Shown: positions 16,493-29,959, numbered from the stretch's first letter. The stretch is DNA of 64,000 bases from Pararhodobacter oceanensis (GCF_003076755.1 NZ_QDKM01000002.1:496001-560000), one strand, 5' to 3'. Notes: generated from the sequence alone by a model not told the origin. Made by a program: numbers and translations.

Positions 16493-18396
16493 GTTTTGAC
16501 ACGCTTTTGATCGCCAATCGTGGCGAGATTGCCCTGCGGGTGATGCGCAGCGCCAAAGCCATGGGGCTGCGGGTGATCGCGGTGCATGTCGCCGCCGAGC
16601 GCAACGCCCCCCATGCGCGCGCGGGTGATGCGGCGGTGGAAATCCCCAGCTATCTCGACGGGGCTGCGCTGATCGCGGCGGCGCAGGCATCGGGCGCGGG
16701 CGCGGTGCATCCGGGCTACGGATTTCTGGCGGAGAACGCTGAGTTTGCAAAGGCTTGTGCCGAGGCGGGGCTGGTGTTTATCGGCCCCTCGCCCGAGGCG
16801 ATCGCGCTGATGGGCGAGAAGGGCGCGGCGAAACGCGCGGCCGCGGCGGCAGGCGTGCCGTGCCTGCCGGGTTATGACGGCACGGCGCAGGATGACGCGA
16901 CGCTGATCGCTGAAGGCGCGCGGATCGGCACTCCCTTGATGGTCAAACCGGCGCTCGGTGGCGGCGGCAAGGGCATGCGGCTGGTCACGGATCTGGCCGA
17001 TCTGCCCGAAGCCTTGTCGCGCGCGCGCTCCGAGGCACAGAACGCCTTTGGTGACGCCACGCTGATCCTTGAACGCGCCCTGATCGCGCCGCGGCATATC
17101 GAGGTGCAGGTCTTCGGCGACCAACACGGCAACGCGGTGCATATGTATGAGCGCGATTGCTCGGTGCAGCGCCGCCACCAGAAGGTCATTGAGGAGGCGC
17201 CGTCCCCCGCGGTGACGCCGGAATTGCGCGAAAAGATGGGCGCGGCGGCGGTCTCACTGGTGCAATCCAGCCGGTATTGCGGCGCCGGCACGGTGGAATT
17301 TCTGTTTGATGGCAAGGACTTCTGGTTTCTGGAGATGAACGCGCGGCTGCAGGTCGAACATCCGGTGACCGAGGCGATCACCGGGCTCGATCTGGTCGAA
17401 TGGCAAATCCGCGTTGCCCGGGGCGAGGCGCTGCCCTTGGCGCAAGAACAAATTCCGCTCAACGGCCATGCCATCGAGGCGCGGCTCTATGCCGAGGATC
17501 CCGCGCAGGGGTTTCTGCCGCAGGCGGGCCGGGTGCTGAACTGGCAGGCGCCTGCAGGGCTGCGCTGTGATCACGCGCTTGAGACGGGGCAGGAGATCAG
17601 CGGCGGGTTCGACCCGATGCTCGCCAAACTCATCGCCCATGGGCCGGACCGCGAGACCGCGCGCCGCCGCTTGATCGCGGGGCTGGAGGCCACGGTCTTG
17701 CAGGGCGTGCAGGGCAACCGGCGCTTTCTTGCGGCGGTGCTTGCGCATCCCGAATTTGCCGAAGGCCGTGCCACCACCGATTTTCTCGACGGCAGTTTCG
17801 CCGGTGATCCAAGTCTCACGCCGCAGCCCCCGACACCGGCGCAACTGGCCGCCGCGGTGCTGATCAACGCGGGCGCGCCCTTTACCCGCTTTGGCTTCAC
17901 CAACGGGCCGCCGCCGCGGCTGACCCGCCGGTTTGAACTGGGCGAGGCGCAGCATTCCGTCACCCTGACCCTGCATCCCGAAAGCGCGGCGCAACTCGCA
18001 GACGGCCCGCGGGTGGTGCTGTTGTCGCGCAGCGAGAGCCATGCGCGGATCAGCATTGACGGCATCGCGCAGACCCTTGCCATCGCGCGGGACGGCGCAA
18101 CGCTCTGGCTGGATGATCTGGCGCTCCGCGATGTCACTTTGGCGCCCGCGCAGGCCACCGAGGGCGCAGGCGACGGACGGGTCACCGCGCCGATGGCGGG
18201 CGGGGTGGTCAGCGTCGCGGCCACCGTGGGCGCGCGCGTCGCGCAGGGGCAAATCCTTGCGGTTCTTGAGGCGATGAAAATGGAGCACCCGCTGCGCGCC
18301 CCCTGCGCCGGTGTCATCCGTCAGGCCAGCATCACCGCAGGCGCGCAGGTCCGCGCTAAGCAGTTGTTATTTCAGATAGAACCGGAGGACATATGA
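16489..18396 (+). CDS. Acyl-CoA carboxylase, biotin carboxylase/biotin carrier (alpha) subunit
   Basis: A 635-residue alpha subunit. Biotin carboxylase domain 1-445 begins FDTLLIANRGEIALRVMRSAKAMG and contains the ATP-grasp loop KPALGGGGKGMR and NARLQVEHPVTE. The C-terminal carrier domain has the biotinylation motif VLEAMKMEHP near 600-610. It couples ATP-dependent carboxylation of biotin to the preceding transferase subunit. Overlaps of 4 bp on both sides (ATGA) show tight translational coupling within the operon. Confidence 0.93.
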   Translation: MSFDTLLIANRGEIALRVMRSAKAMGLRVIAVHVAAERNAPHARAGDAAVEIPSYLDGAALIAAAQASGAGAVHPGYGFLAENAEFAKACAEAGLVFIGPSPEAIALMGEKGAAKRAAAAAGVPCLPGYDGTAQDDATLIAEGARIGTPLMVKPALGGGGKGMRLVTDLADLPEALSRARSEAQNAFGDATLILERALIAPRHIEVQVFGDQHGNAVHMYERDCSVQRRHQKVIEEAPSPAVTPELREKMGAAAVSLVQSSRYCGAGTVEFLFDGKDFWFLEMNARLQVEHPVTEAITGLDLVEWQIRVARGEALPLAQEQIPLNGHAIEARLYAEDPAQGFLPQAGRVLNWQAPAGLRCDHALETGQEISGGFDPMLAKLIAHGPDRETARRRLIAGLEATVLQGVQGNRRFLAAVLAHPEFAEGRATTDFLDGSFAGDPSLTPQPPTPAQLAAAVLINAGAPFTRFGFTNGPPPRLTRRFELGEAQHSVTLTLHPESAAQLADGPRVVLLSRSESHARISIDGIAQTLAIARDGATLWLDDLALRDVTLAPAQATEGAGDGRVTAPMAGGVVSVAATVGARVAQGQILAVLEAMKMEHPLRAPCAGVIRQASITAGAQVRAKQLLFQIEPEDI

Positions 18397-19019
18397 TCGA
18401 GCTTTGGCATTGCGCGGATTCGCGGTCGCTGCGCGCGCTATGGGCGCTGGAGGAATTAGGCCTGCCCTATAAGGTGCATAATCTGGGCTTTCCGCCGCGG
18501 TTCACCGATCCCGATTTCCTCGGCGTTAACCCTCTGGGCACGGTGCCCTATCTGGTCGACGGCCCCCTCCATATGACGGAATCCACCGCGATCACCCATT
18601 ATCTGGCGGAAAAACACGGCGCCGGAACCCTCGCGGTCACCATGGATGAACCGGCTTACGGCGCGTATCTGAACTGGATGTATCACTCGGATGCGACGCT
18701 GACCTTCCCGCAAACGCTGGTCCTGCGCTACGGGCGGTTCGAACCCAAGGACCGCCGCCAGCCGCAGGTGGTGGCCGATTACACGCAATGGTATCTGGCG
18801 CGCCTCAAACTGGTTAACGCGCGGCTTGAGACCGCGGAATATCTCTGCGCCGACCGCTTTACCGCGGCGGATATCGCGGTTGGCTATGCGCTCTATCTTG
18901 GTGAGGTGATCGGGCTCAGCGAGCATTATAAGCCGCAAACCATCGCCTATTTGCAGCGGCTCAAAGCCCGCGAGGCCTTTCAGCGCGCGGTGGTGCAGGG
19001 CGAGGGGTTCACCGGATGA
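18393..19019 (+). CDS. Glutathione S-transferase family protein
   Basis: A 208-residue GST-fold protein: thioredoxin-like domain 1-78 with SRSLRALWALEELGLPY, NPLGTVPYL and TESTAITHYL, then an all-helical domain with the conserved FTAADIAVGYAL N-capping segment. It overlaps both neighbours by 4 bp, so it belongs to the acyl-CoA operon. A role in handling a reactive enoyl or keto intermediate, or as an isomerase, is inference. Confidence 0.85.
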   Translation: MIELWHCADSRSLRALWALEELGLPYKVHNLGFPPRFTDPDFLGVNPLGTVPYLVDGPLHMTESTAITHYLAEKHGAGTLAVTMDEPAYGAYLNWMYHSDATLTFPQTLVLRYGRFEPKDRRQPQVVADYTQWYLARLKLVNARLETAEYLCADRFTAADIAVGYALYLGEVIGLSEHYKPQTIAYLQRLKAREAFQRAVVQGEGFTG

Positions 19020-20206
19020 GCGCGCAGTTTGACCTAAATGACGCGCAGCGCGCGATCTATGACGCCGCCTTCAAATACGCCGAGCGCGAGTTGCATCCGC
19101 TTTTCGCCAAGATGGATGACGAGGATTGGTATCCCGCGGAGATGATGGCGAAACTCGGCAGCGACGGTTACTGCGGGCTGACCGCGCCCGAGGCTTTGGG
19201 CGGCGCCGAGATGGACCTGATGTCGGCGGGGCTGGTCGGCGAGGCATTCGGCTATTGGAACACCAATGCGGCGTTTATCTGGGGGCCGCATGAAAACCTT
19301 TGCCTCAATAATATCCTGCGCAATGGCACGGACGACCAGATCGCGCGCTATCTGCCGGACCTCTGCGCCGGGCGCAAAATCGGCGCGCTGGCGCTGACCG
19401 AGCCGGGCGCGGGCTCGGATGCGCTGGGCTCGATGGCACTCAAGGCGGTTCGCGACGGCGACGACTATATATTGACCGGCCGCAAGATGTTCATCTCCAA
19501 CGGGCCGGTCGCCGATGTGGTGCTGACCTACGCCAAAACCGCGCCCGAGCGCGGCGCCAAGGGGATTTCGGCCTTTATCGTCGATACCGACACGCCCGGC
19601 TTCTCGGTGGCGCAGACATTAACCAAGATGGGCTGGCGCGGTTGCCCGACCGGAGAACTGGTGTTCGAGGGCGTGCGGGTGCCCGCGGCCAATCTCTTGG
19701 GTGTCGAGAACGCGGGCGTGGGCGTGGTGATGAGCGGGCTTGATATCGAGCGCGCCTTTCTGGGCCTGCCCTATATCGGCGCGGCGCAGCGCTGTCTGGA
19801 TCTCTCGCTCGATTACGCCGCCACGCGCCGGCAATTCGGCCAGCCGATTGGCAGCTTCCAGATGATCCAGGCGATGCTGGCCGAGATGTATACGATGATC
19901 TCGGCGGCGCGGGTCTCGGCCTATCAGGCGCTGGCGGCCTGCGACGCGATGGCGCGCGGCGAGGGCGGGCGCGGCGCGATCCACAAGCTTTGCGCCGCCA
20001 CCGTCCTGCAGGGTGCCGAGATGATCGCCGCCGTCACCGACCGCGCGGTGCAGATCCACGGCGGCTCGGGGTTTGTCTGGGAAACCGAGGTCAACCGCCA
20101 CTACCGCAACGCGCGCATCGCCTCGCTGGGCGGTGGCACCACCGAGGTGCGCAAGCTGATTATCGCCGAGGAGTTGTTTCGGGAGCGCGGGTTGCGATTG
20201 GGGTGA
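19016..20206 (+). CDS. Acyl-CoA dehydrogenase
   Basis: FAD-dependent alpha,beta-dehydrogenase of an acyl-CoA thioester, 396 residues, with electrons going to ETF. Motifs: LTEPGAGSDALGSMA, FISNGPVADV, DYAATRRQFGQPIGSFQ, and the C-terminal QIHGGSGFVWETEVNRHYRNARI with Gly/Glu positions of the catalytic loop region. With the carboxylase it forms the acyl-CoA DH/carboxylase pair seen in leucine, citronellol and related pathways, but no enoyl-CoA hydratase is present here. It ends the operon before repeat copy 3. Confidence 0.92.
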   Translation: MSAQFDLNDAQRAIYDAAFKYAERELHPLFAKMDDEDWYPAEMMAKLGSDGYCGLTAPEALGGAEMDLMSAGLVGEAFGYWNTNAAFIWGPHENLCLNNILRNGTDDQIARYLPDLCAGRKIGALALTEPGAGSDALGSMALKAVRDGDDYILTGRKMFISNGPVADVVLTYAKTAPERGAKGISAFIVDTDTPGFSVAQTLTKMGWRGCPTGELVFEGVRVPAANLLGVENAGVGVVMSGLDIERAFLGLPYIGAAQRCLDLSLDYAATRRQFGQPIGSFQMIQAMLAEMYTMISAARVSAYQALAACDAMARGEGGRGAIHKLCAATVLQGAEMIAAVTDRAVQIHGGSGFVWETEVNRHYRNARIASLGGGTTEVRKLIIAEELFRERGLRLG

Positions 20207-20323
20207 AGGGGGGCGGTGCTTGGGGGCATCGAGCCCCCGCGCGCCGCATGGGGCCCGCCCCATACGCGGCCAAGGGGGGTTTCCACCCCCTTGGGGACCC
20301 CCGAGGATATTTGGGGACAGATG
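20207..20323 (+). repeat. Dispersed intergenic repeat, copy 3
   Basis: Hairpins GGGGGCATCGAGCCCCC, TGGGGC/GCCCCA and CCAAGGGGGG-TTT-CCACCCCCTTGG-like, then GACCCCCGAGGATATTTGGGGACAGATG. It matches copy 2 in order and orientation and starts directly after the acyl-CoA dehydrogenase stop. Confidence 0.8.
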
Positions 20324-20335
20324 AGGGGGATAGAG

Positions 20336-20360
20336 AACACCCCGCAAGGCGGGGTGTTTT
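20336..20360. terminator. Bidirectional terminator between the acyl-CoA operon and clpA
   Basis: AACACCCCGC-AAG-GCGGGGTGTT, a 10-bp perfect stem with a three-base loop and TTTT on the plus side, AA-rich on the other. It sits 4 bp after the clpA stop and can serve both convergent units. Confidence 0.8.
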
Positions 20361-20363
20361 GGG

Positions 20364-22685
20364 TTATTCGGCGGTCAGCAGCGGCGGTTTGCTGCCGGAG
20401 ATGCGCGGTTTATCGGCCGCTTCGATCTCGAGCTCGATCTTATTGTCGCGCACCACCACCCGCACCAGACCGCCCTTGGTCAGACGCCCGAAGAGAAGCT
20501 CCTCGGCCAGCGGCTTTTTGACGTGTTCCTGGATCACCCGCGCCAAGGGGCGGGCGCCCATTTTATCGTCATAGCCCTTGTCGCCCAGCCAGGCGGCGGC
20601 AGCCTCGGACAGTTCGAACGTCACATTGCGGTCCATCAACTGGGCCTCAAGCTGCAGCACGAATTTCTCCACCACCTGCATGATCGTCGCCTTGCCCAGC
20701 GGCGCAAAGCTGATCACCGCATCCAGACGGTTGCGGAACTCGGGCGAGAAGGTGCGCTCGATGGCGGCGGTATCCTCACCCTCGCGGCGGTCGCGGCCAA
20801 AGCCGATTGCCGATTTCGCCTGTTCGGTGGCGCCCGCATTCGAGGTCATGATCAGGATCACATTGCGGAAATCCACCGTGCGGCCGTTGTGGTCGGTCAG
20901 CGTGCCGTGGTCCATCACCTGCAACAGGATGTTATAGACGTCCGGGTGTGCTTTCTCGATCTCGTCGAGGAGCAGCACACAATGCGGATGCTGGTCGACA
21001 CCATCGGTCAGCAAGCCACCCTGATCAAACCCCACATAGCCCGGAGGCGCGCCGATCAGCCGTGAGACCGCGTGTTTCTCCATATACTCCGACATATCGA
21101 AGCGCAGGAGTTCCACACCCAGCGAATCCGCCAGCTGCTTGGCGACCTCGGTCTTGCCGACGCCGGTGGGGCCCGCGAACAGGTAGTTGCCGATCGGCTT
21201 CTCCGGCTCGCGCAGACCCGCGCGCGCCAGTTTGATCGCCGAGGAAAGCGCGGTAATCGCCCCCTCTTGGCCAAACACCACCCGTTTCAGCGTCGATTCC
21301 AGATCGCGCAGCAGTTCCGCGTCATCTTTCGAGACATTCTTCGGCGGGATCCGCGCGATCTTTGCCACCACCGCTTCGATCTCTTTCGGCGAGATCGTCT
21401 TGCGGCGTTTGGCGGCGCTGACCAGATGCTGCGCGGCACCGGCCTCATCGATCACATCAATCGCCTTATCGGGCAATTTGCGGTCGTTGATATAGCGCGA
21501 GGCCAGTTCAACGGCGGTCTTGATCGCGTCATTCGTGTAGCGCAGCTCGTGGTGCTTCTCGAAATAGGGTTTCAGCCCCATCAAGATCTTGATCGAATCC
21601 TCCACCGAGGGCTCGCTCACATCAATCTTCTGGAACCGGCGGCTCAGCGCGCGGTCCTTCTCGAAGTGCTGGCGATACTCTTTATAGGTGGTCGAGCCCA
21701 TGCAGCGCAGCTTGCCGCCCTGCAGCGCGGGCTTCAGCAGATTGGACGCATCCATCGCCCCGCCCGAGGTCGCACCGGCGCCGATCACCGTATGGATCTC
21801 GTCGATGAATAGCACCGCGTCGTCGTGCTCTTCCAGCTCCTTCACCACCGCCTTGAGACGCTCTTCAAAGTCACCGCGGTAGCGGGTGCCGGCCAGCAAA
21901 GCGCCCATATCGAGCGAATAGATCGTCGAATTGGCCAGAATGCTGGGGGTTTCACCATCGACGATTTTCTTCGCCAGACCCTCGGCAATCGCGGTTTTAC
22001 CCACGCCCGGATCACCCACCAACAGCGGGTTGTTCTTGCGCCGGCGGCAGAGCACCTGAATGCAGCGTTCGACCTCGGGGCCGCGCCCGATCAACGGGTC
22101 GACATCGCCCTCGCGGGCCTTGCGGTTGAGATCGACACAGAATTTCGCCAGCGCCGAATCCTTGGCGTCGACCTTGGCCTCCTGCGCCTCTTCGGCCTCG
22201 TCATCATCCGAGCCGGTGATCGGCCGTGCCTCGGAAAAGCCGGGGTTCTTGGCCACGCCATGGGCAATGAAATTCACCGCGTCATAGCGGGTCATATCCT
22301 GTTCTTGCAGGAAATAGGCGGCGTTTGATTCGCGCTCGGCAAAGATCGCGACCAGCACATTGGCGCCGGTCACCTCATTGCGGCCCGAGCTTTGGACATG
22401 GATTGCGGCGCGCTGGATCACCCGCTGGAAGGCGGCCGTCGGCACCGCTTCGGAGCCTTCGACATTGGTGATCAGGGTCGCCAGATCGTCATCGATGAAC
22501 GTCTCGAGCGTCTTGCGCAATTCGTCGATTTCGACATTGCACGCTTCAAGCACGCGGGCGGCTTCGGGTTCATCCATCAGCGCCAGCAGCAAGTGCTCCA
22601 ACGTCGCAAGCTCATGCCGACGTGCGTTGGCGAGCGCAAGTGCGCCGTGGATCGCCTGTTCAAGGGTCGCGGAAAACGAGGGCAC
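20364..22685 (-). CDS. clpA: ATP-dependent Clp protease ATP-binding subunit ClpA
   Basis: AAA+ unfoldase that feeds substrates, including N-degron proteins via ClpS, to ClpP. It has 773 residues: Clp_N repeat 1-145, AAA1 with [13 protein letters not shown] near 215 and [15 protein letters not shown]2 with [13 protein letters not shown] near 490 and [10 protein letters not shown]. The second domain ends with the [11 protein letters not shown] sensor region; the short C-terminal tail and absence of a ClpB middle coiled coil fit ClpA. A GTG start is used: AAGGAG lies seven bases upstream, and no in-frame ATG is suitably placed. No clpS gene is adjacent. Confidence 0.93.
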   Translation of the reverse strand: MPSFSATLEQAIHGALALANARRHELATLEHLLLALMDEPEAARVLEACNVEIDELRKTLETFIDDDLATLITNVEGSEAVPTAAFQRVIQRAAIHVQSSGRNEVTGANVLVAIFAERESNAAYFLQEQDMTRYDAVNFIAHGVAKNPGFSEARPITGSDDDEAEEAQEAKVDAKDSALAKFCVDLNRKAREGDVDPLIGRGPEVERCIQVLCRRRKNNPLLVGDPGVGKTAIAEGLAKKIVDGETPSILANSTIYSLDMGALLAGTRYRGDFEERLKAVVKELEEHDDAVLFIDEIHTVIGAGATSGGAMDASNLLKPALQGGKLRCMGSTTYKEYRQHFEKDRALSRRFQKIDVSEPSVEDSIKILMGLKPYFEKHHELRYTNDAIKTAVELASRYINDRKLPDKAIDVIDEAGAAQHLVSAAKRRKTISPKEIEAVVAKIARIPPKNVSKDDAELLRDLESTLKRVVFGQEGAITALSSAIKLARAGLREPEKPIGNYLFAGPTGVGKTEVAKQLADSLGVELLRFDMSEYMEKHAVSRLIGAPPGYVGFDQGGLLTDGVDQHPHCVLLLDEIEKAHPDVYNILLQVMDHGTLTDHNGRTVDFRNVILIMTSNAGATEQAKSAIGFGRDRREGEDTAAIERTFSPEFRNRLDAVISFAPLGKATIMQVVEKFVLQLEAQLMDRNVTFELSEAAAAWLGDKGYDDKMGARPLARVIQEHVKKPLAEELLFGRLTKGGLVRVVVRDNKIELEIEAADKPRISGSKPPLLTAE

Positions 22686-23142
22686 GGCATTGCTCCTTCT
22701 TGGGTGCGGTTTGACCCGCGGGACATCGCGCACCGGCTGCAGGGGCAGACGGGCGCCGGGTCCGATTGTGGACCCATGGTATTAACCTTTGGTTTTCGGG
22801 GCGCTGCTTCAAGTGTTTATTTGCCCGAATTGCCTCACATTTCAGTTTGGCACGGTTCGATGCGCCAGAAAAGCCGCAGATTGGGGAAATCCCGCGCATC
22901 GGGCTAGTGCCTCTATAGATAGGGTGGCGGCACGCGATGTCACGGGGGGCAGGGTGCAAAAATGCAAGCCCGGCCCTGCGCGCCCCGCAAGGGAGGGGGC
23001 GGGCAGGGGCGCGGCCGATCCGCGACCTTTGGCGTGCCGCAGGGCAGGGGGAACGCGCGTGGGTCATTGGCGGCTCATAGATAGAGTTCGCACGTCGGGC
23101 CGCCGGTTATTCCCCCTGTTTTCTACCGCGTCGGACACTGTT
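22686..23142. other. Intergenic region between clpA and gloB
   Basis: 457 bp between the clpA start and the gloB stop, both genes on the minus strand. The part nearest clpA (22770-22870) is AT-richer and should hold its promoter. The rest is GC-rich with small inverted repeats; I see no gene, RNA or clear terminator. A paired motif, CTATAGATAGGGT near 22913 and CATAGATAGAGT near 23080, is present without known meaning. Confidence 0.4.
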
Positions 23143-23895
23143 TCAGGCATTGTCTTTCTGGCTGCGAATCGCGGCGAAAACCGCGCGCGGATCAGCACCC
23201 GCCACCCCTGCCGCCGCGGCGACCTGTGGCAGATGGCAGCGCAGATAGGGGTTGAGCAATTTCTCACTCTCCAGCGTGGTGCCGGTGGTCGGCGCGCCGG
23301 TGCGCGCCAGTATCGGCAATTCTGCCTGCCGCGCCGCCAGCGCCTCGGCATCAGGCGCGTAATTGGCGGCGAATGCCAGATTGGCAGCGGCATAGTCATG
23401 GCCCGAATAGACCCGCGTATCCTCGGGCAGGGCGGCAAACCGCGCGACGGTGTCGAACATCTGGTCCGGCGTGCCCTCGAACAGCCGCCCGCAGCCATGG
23501 GTCATCAGGCTGTCGGCGCTGAACAAGGCGCTAAGCTCTGGATAATACAGCGCAATATGGCCAAGCGTATGGCCCGGCGCATCCAGCACCTGCGCACCGC
23601 CGGGCAGCTCATCGCCGGGCACAAAGGCGTGATTGAGTTTCGGCAGCCTTTCGGCATCACCGGCATGGCCCCAGACTTCGGCGCCGGTTGCCTCGACAAT
23701 CGCCGCCAGCCCGTCGACATGGTCCCAATGGTGGTGGGTCAGATAGACGCGGGTCAGGTTCCAGCCGCGATCAGCGAGCACGTCGAGGATCGGGGCGGCC
23801 TCGGGGGCGTCGATCAATGTCACCTCGCCAGCAGCGGGATCATGGATCAAAAAGGCGTAATTATCCGAAAGGCAGCGGATGATCTCGATGGGCAT
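23143..23895 (-). CDS. gloB: Hydroxyacylglutathione hydrolase (glyoxalase II)
   Basis: Hydrolyses S-lactoylglutathione to lactate and glutathione in methylglyoxal detoxification. It has 250 residues, a metallo-beta-lactamase fold with the di-metal motif THHHWDHVDG near 53-62, further ligands in APGHTLGHI and FSADSLMTHGCGR, and the C-terminal glutathione-binding part containing YSGHDYAAANLAFA. AGGAG precedes the ATG. It is divergent from a methyltransferase gene. Confidence 0.93.
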   Translation of the reverse strand: MPIEIIRCLSDNYAFLIHDPAAGEVTLIDAPEAAPILDVLADRGWNLTRVYLTHHHWDHVDGLAAIVEATGAEVWGHAGDAERLPKLNHAFVPGDELPGGAQVLDAPGHTLGHIALYYPELSALFSADSLMTHGCGRLFEGTPDQMFDTVARFAALPEDTRVYSGHDYAAANLAFAANYAPDAEALAARQAELPILARTGAPTTGTTLESEKLLNPYLRCHLPQVAAAAGVAGADPRAVFAAIRSQKDNA

Positions 23896-23971
23896 TGGCT
23901 CTCCTGCAGGCTTGGCAAATCACCCGTGAATAGGGCAGGGTGCAGTCTGGCGCAGCCTGCGGCAGGGTTCA

Positions 23972-24745
23972 ATGCATCTCGACGTCCATCATTTGAGAGA
24001 TTTCTACTACCGCAGCGAGCTTGGGCGCGCCGCGCAGAAGGGGGTGCGCGACAAATTGACCGCCCGCTGGTCGGATGTGCGCGGGCTGACGATTGCCGGT
24101 TACGGGTTTGCGGTGCCTTTGTTGCGGCCGTTTCTGGGCAAGGCCGAGGCGGTGATCGGGCTGATGCCGGCGCCGCAAGGGGTGATGCATTGGCCCGCCG
24201 AGAGCGACAATCATTCGGTGCTCTGTGACGAGGTGCGCTGGCCTCTGGCCAATGACAGCGTGGACCGGCTGGTGATGATGCACGGGCTGGAGAATGGCGA
24301 CCACCCGCTGGCGCTGCTGGATGAGGCGCACCGTGTGCTTTCGCCGCAGGGCCGCGCGGTGATCGTGGTGCCCAACCGCGGCGCGCTCTGGGCGCGGTCG
24401 GACCGCACGCCCTTTGGCTACGGCCAGCCCTATTCGCGCGGGCAGATCACCAAATTGCTGGGCGAGGGCGGGTTTATCACCACCGACCAGACCTCGGCGC
24501 TGTTCTTCCCGCCCTCCGAGCGGCGGATCTGGATGCGCTCGGCGCGCGGGCTGGAGAGGCTCGGCTCGCGCTGGGGGTTCGAGAGGGTCGGGGGCGTTCT
24601 GATGATCGAGGCGATGCGCCGCGACACCGCCGCCCCGCGCGGGCTGCGCACCGCCGACCGCCCGCCGCTGCGGGTGCTCGAAGGCATCCCGCTGAGCGGC
24701 GCGCAACCGGCGTGGCGCGACCGCAGCGACCCGCCGAGGCGCTAG
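23972..24745 (+). CDS. SAM-dependent methyltransferase-like protein
   Basis: A 257-residue class I methyltransferase-like protein, divergent from gloB as in many Rhodobacteraceae. The glycine motif is weak (TIAGYGFAVPLLRPFL near 37-52), but LPLANDSVDRLVMMHGLEN-type motif II/III (WPLANDSVDRLVMMHGLE) and LLDEAHRVLSPQGRAVIVVPN are clear Methyltransf_11 landmarks. The Arg/Pro-rich C-terminus is probably disordered. Substrate unknown. Confidence 0.8.
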   Translation: MHLDVHHLRDFYYRSELGRAAQKGVRDKLTARWSDVRGLTIAGYGFAVPLLRPFLGKAEAVIGLMPAPQGVMHWPAESDNHSVLCDEVRWPLANDSVDRLVMMHGLENGDHPLALLDEAHRVLSPQGRAVIVVPNRGALWARSDRTPFGYGQPYSRGQITKLLGEGGFITTDQTSALFFPPSERRIWMRSARGLERLGSRWGFERVGGVLMIEAMRRDTAAPRGLRTADRPPLRVLEGIPLSGAQPAWRDRSDPPRR

Positions 24746-24848
24746 GGCAGCCGACAGCCAACACACACGTGCTCATATATAAGTGACGTTAGACCCGCGC
24801 CCCGCGACCCCAAGACATTATTATGTGCCGCACCAACCCACCCTCACG

Positions 24849-24927
24849 CCCGGCATCGCCGGGCAGCGCCCGACCGCCCCCTCGGGCGGGCGCTCCGCTT
24901 CGCCCGCGGTCGAGCACTGCCCTCTGT
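24849..24927. repeat. GC-rich palindromic element, copy 1 (upstream of atp)
   Basis: A GCCCGGC/GCCGGGC hairpin followed by AGCGCCCGACCGCCCCCTCG and a right arm GCGGTCGAGCACTGCCC, which differs at two positions from perfect complementarity to the left arm GGGCAGCGCCCGACCGC. It is about 95% identical to copy 2 over 70 bp. Confidence 0.8.
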
Positions 24928-24999
24928 ATTGAGTCAAACCAGCGCCTCGAGAACACATAGCTTAAATTGGTGCCGCGCTGACCAAACGTCTCGCTCGGC

Positions 25000-25074
25000 T
25001 TGCCGGGCAGCGCCCGACCGCCCCCTCGGGCGGGCGCTTCGCTTCCGCCCGCGGTCGGGCGCTGCCCTGTGTTG
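25000..25074. repeat. GC-rich palindromic element, copy 2 (upstream of atp)
   Basis: Left arm GGGCAGCGCCCGACCGC (25005-25021) is perfectly complementary over 17 bp to right arm GCGGTCGGGCGCTGCCC (25051-25067), with an inner GGGCGG/CCGCCC hairpin. As RNA or cruciform DNA this would be very stable. It lies 140 bp after copy 1 in the same orientation. Confidence 0.85.
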
Positions 25075-25487
25075 GGCGTGAAACCGAAAACAAACCGCGC
25101 GAGCTCTCTGCAGCGCAGCGCGAACCCATGGGCGATTCTCTGATCCCGCCACCACCACCCCGCAGATTCGCCCGAATCCCGCGCCAAACCCCGCGATTCC
25201 CGCCGATATCCCTGCGAAACCCCCCAGATTTCCCCTACGTCACCGCCGCATTGCAGCGTTGCAAGTGCCGCAAATCCGGCCGAGGCTGGGTTTTTACCCG
25301 CCCCGAAGCACAGCAGAACCGCGCTAACCGCTAACAGGGGCCACTTCACAACCCGTTGATGGTTGCGGGAAGCAAAATGCTTTGCTAAACCCGCGCTGAT
25401 TTCGGGTGCCGCGCAGCTTTCGTGCACCCTGACCATTGCCCGGGCCTTGCGCGAGGTCGGAGGGCGCTCAAACTCGAAAGGGTGGAC

Positions 25488-26048
25488 GTGTCCGAACCTG
25501 CTTCGATCTCTTCCGGCATTGCGCAACGCTATGCCACCGCCGTCTTCGACCTGGCCAAAGAAGGTGGCGCGCTTGCCGCCCTTGAAAGCGATGTCGAACA
25601 GTTGGAATCCGCAATGAACATCAGCGCCGATCTGCGCGCTGTGTTGACCTCTCCGGTATATACCCGCGAGGAAATGGCCGAGGCGATCAATGCCCTGGCT
25701 GAAAAGATGTCGCTGTCGCAGTTCATGCGCGGCACATTGGGCGTGATGGCGCAAAACCGCCGTCTGTTTGCCCTGCCTCAGCTCTGCGCCTCGTTGCGCG
25801 GCATGATTGCCGAAGAAAACGGCGAAGTGACCGCTGATGTCACCTCGGCTTCGGTGCTGACCAAGGCCCAGGCCGATGCGCTGGCATCGTCCCTGACGTC
25901 GCGGATCGGCAAAACCGTGAAACTGAATGTCGCCGTTGATGAAAGCCTCATTGGCGGCCTAATTGTAAAGGTGGGCTCTAAGATGATCGACACGTCGATC
26001 CGTTCCAAGCTCGCTGCCCTCCAAAACACCATGAAAGAGGTCGGATAA
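25488..26048 (+). CDS. atpH: F1Fo ATP synthase delta subunit
   Basis: Delta (OSCP-like) subunit linking F1 to the peripheral stalk, 186 residues. N-terminal six-helix domain starts [25 protein letters not shown]; the C-terminal conserved segment is [30 protein letters not shown] start is used with AAAGGGTGG upstream; homologues begin [11 protein letters not shown]. The stop is directly followed by the atpA ATG (TAAATG), first gene of a five-gene F1 operon. F0 genes are absent from the window, as is usual for this group. Confidence 0.93.
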   Translation: MSEPASISSGIAQRYATAVFDLAKEGGALAALESDVEQLESAMNISADLRAVLTSPVYTREEMAEAINALAEKMSLSQFMRGTLGVMAQNRRLFALPQLCASLRGMIAEENGEVTADVTSASVLTKAQADALASSLTSRIGKTVKLNVAVDESLIGGLIVKVGSKMIDTSIRSKLAALQNTMKEVG

Positions 26049-27587
<1,539 letters not shown>

Positions 27588-27612
27588 GGGCGGGAACCAG
27601 AGGAAACGGTAA

Positions 27613-29939
<2,327 letters not shown>

Positions 29940-29959
29940 TCTGACAACAGGAGGCCCTG

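Larger units (their letters stand above)
24746..25487. other. Long intergenic region upstream of atpH
   Basis: 742 bp holding two palindromic elements (24849-24927 and 25000-25074), a cluster of four GANTC sites (25134, 25165, 25174, 25195) and presumably the atp promoter around 25250-25420. A 321-codon minus-strand frame runs through part of it but only reflects GC bias and the palindromes. No other gene supported. Confidence 0.55.

Noticed and set aside
24841-25074. CRISPR-like repeat pair
   Set aside because: Only two units, each a long palindrome with 140-bp spacing and no uniform spacers or cas genes; it is a REP-like element instead.
24789-25754. A 321-codon minus-strand frame upstream of and into atpH
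   Set aside because: It translates the palindromic repeats into repeated Pro/Arg/Gly stretches and overlaps atpH; no start site support.
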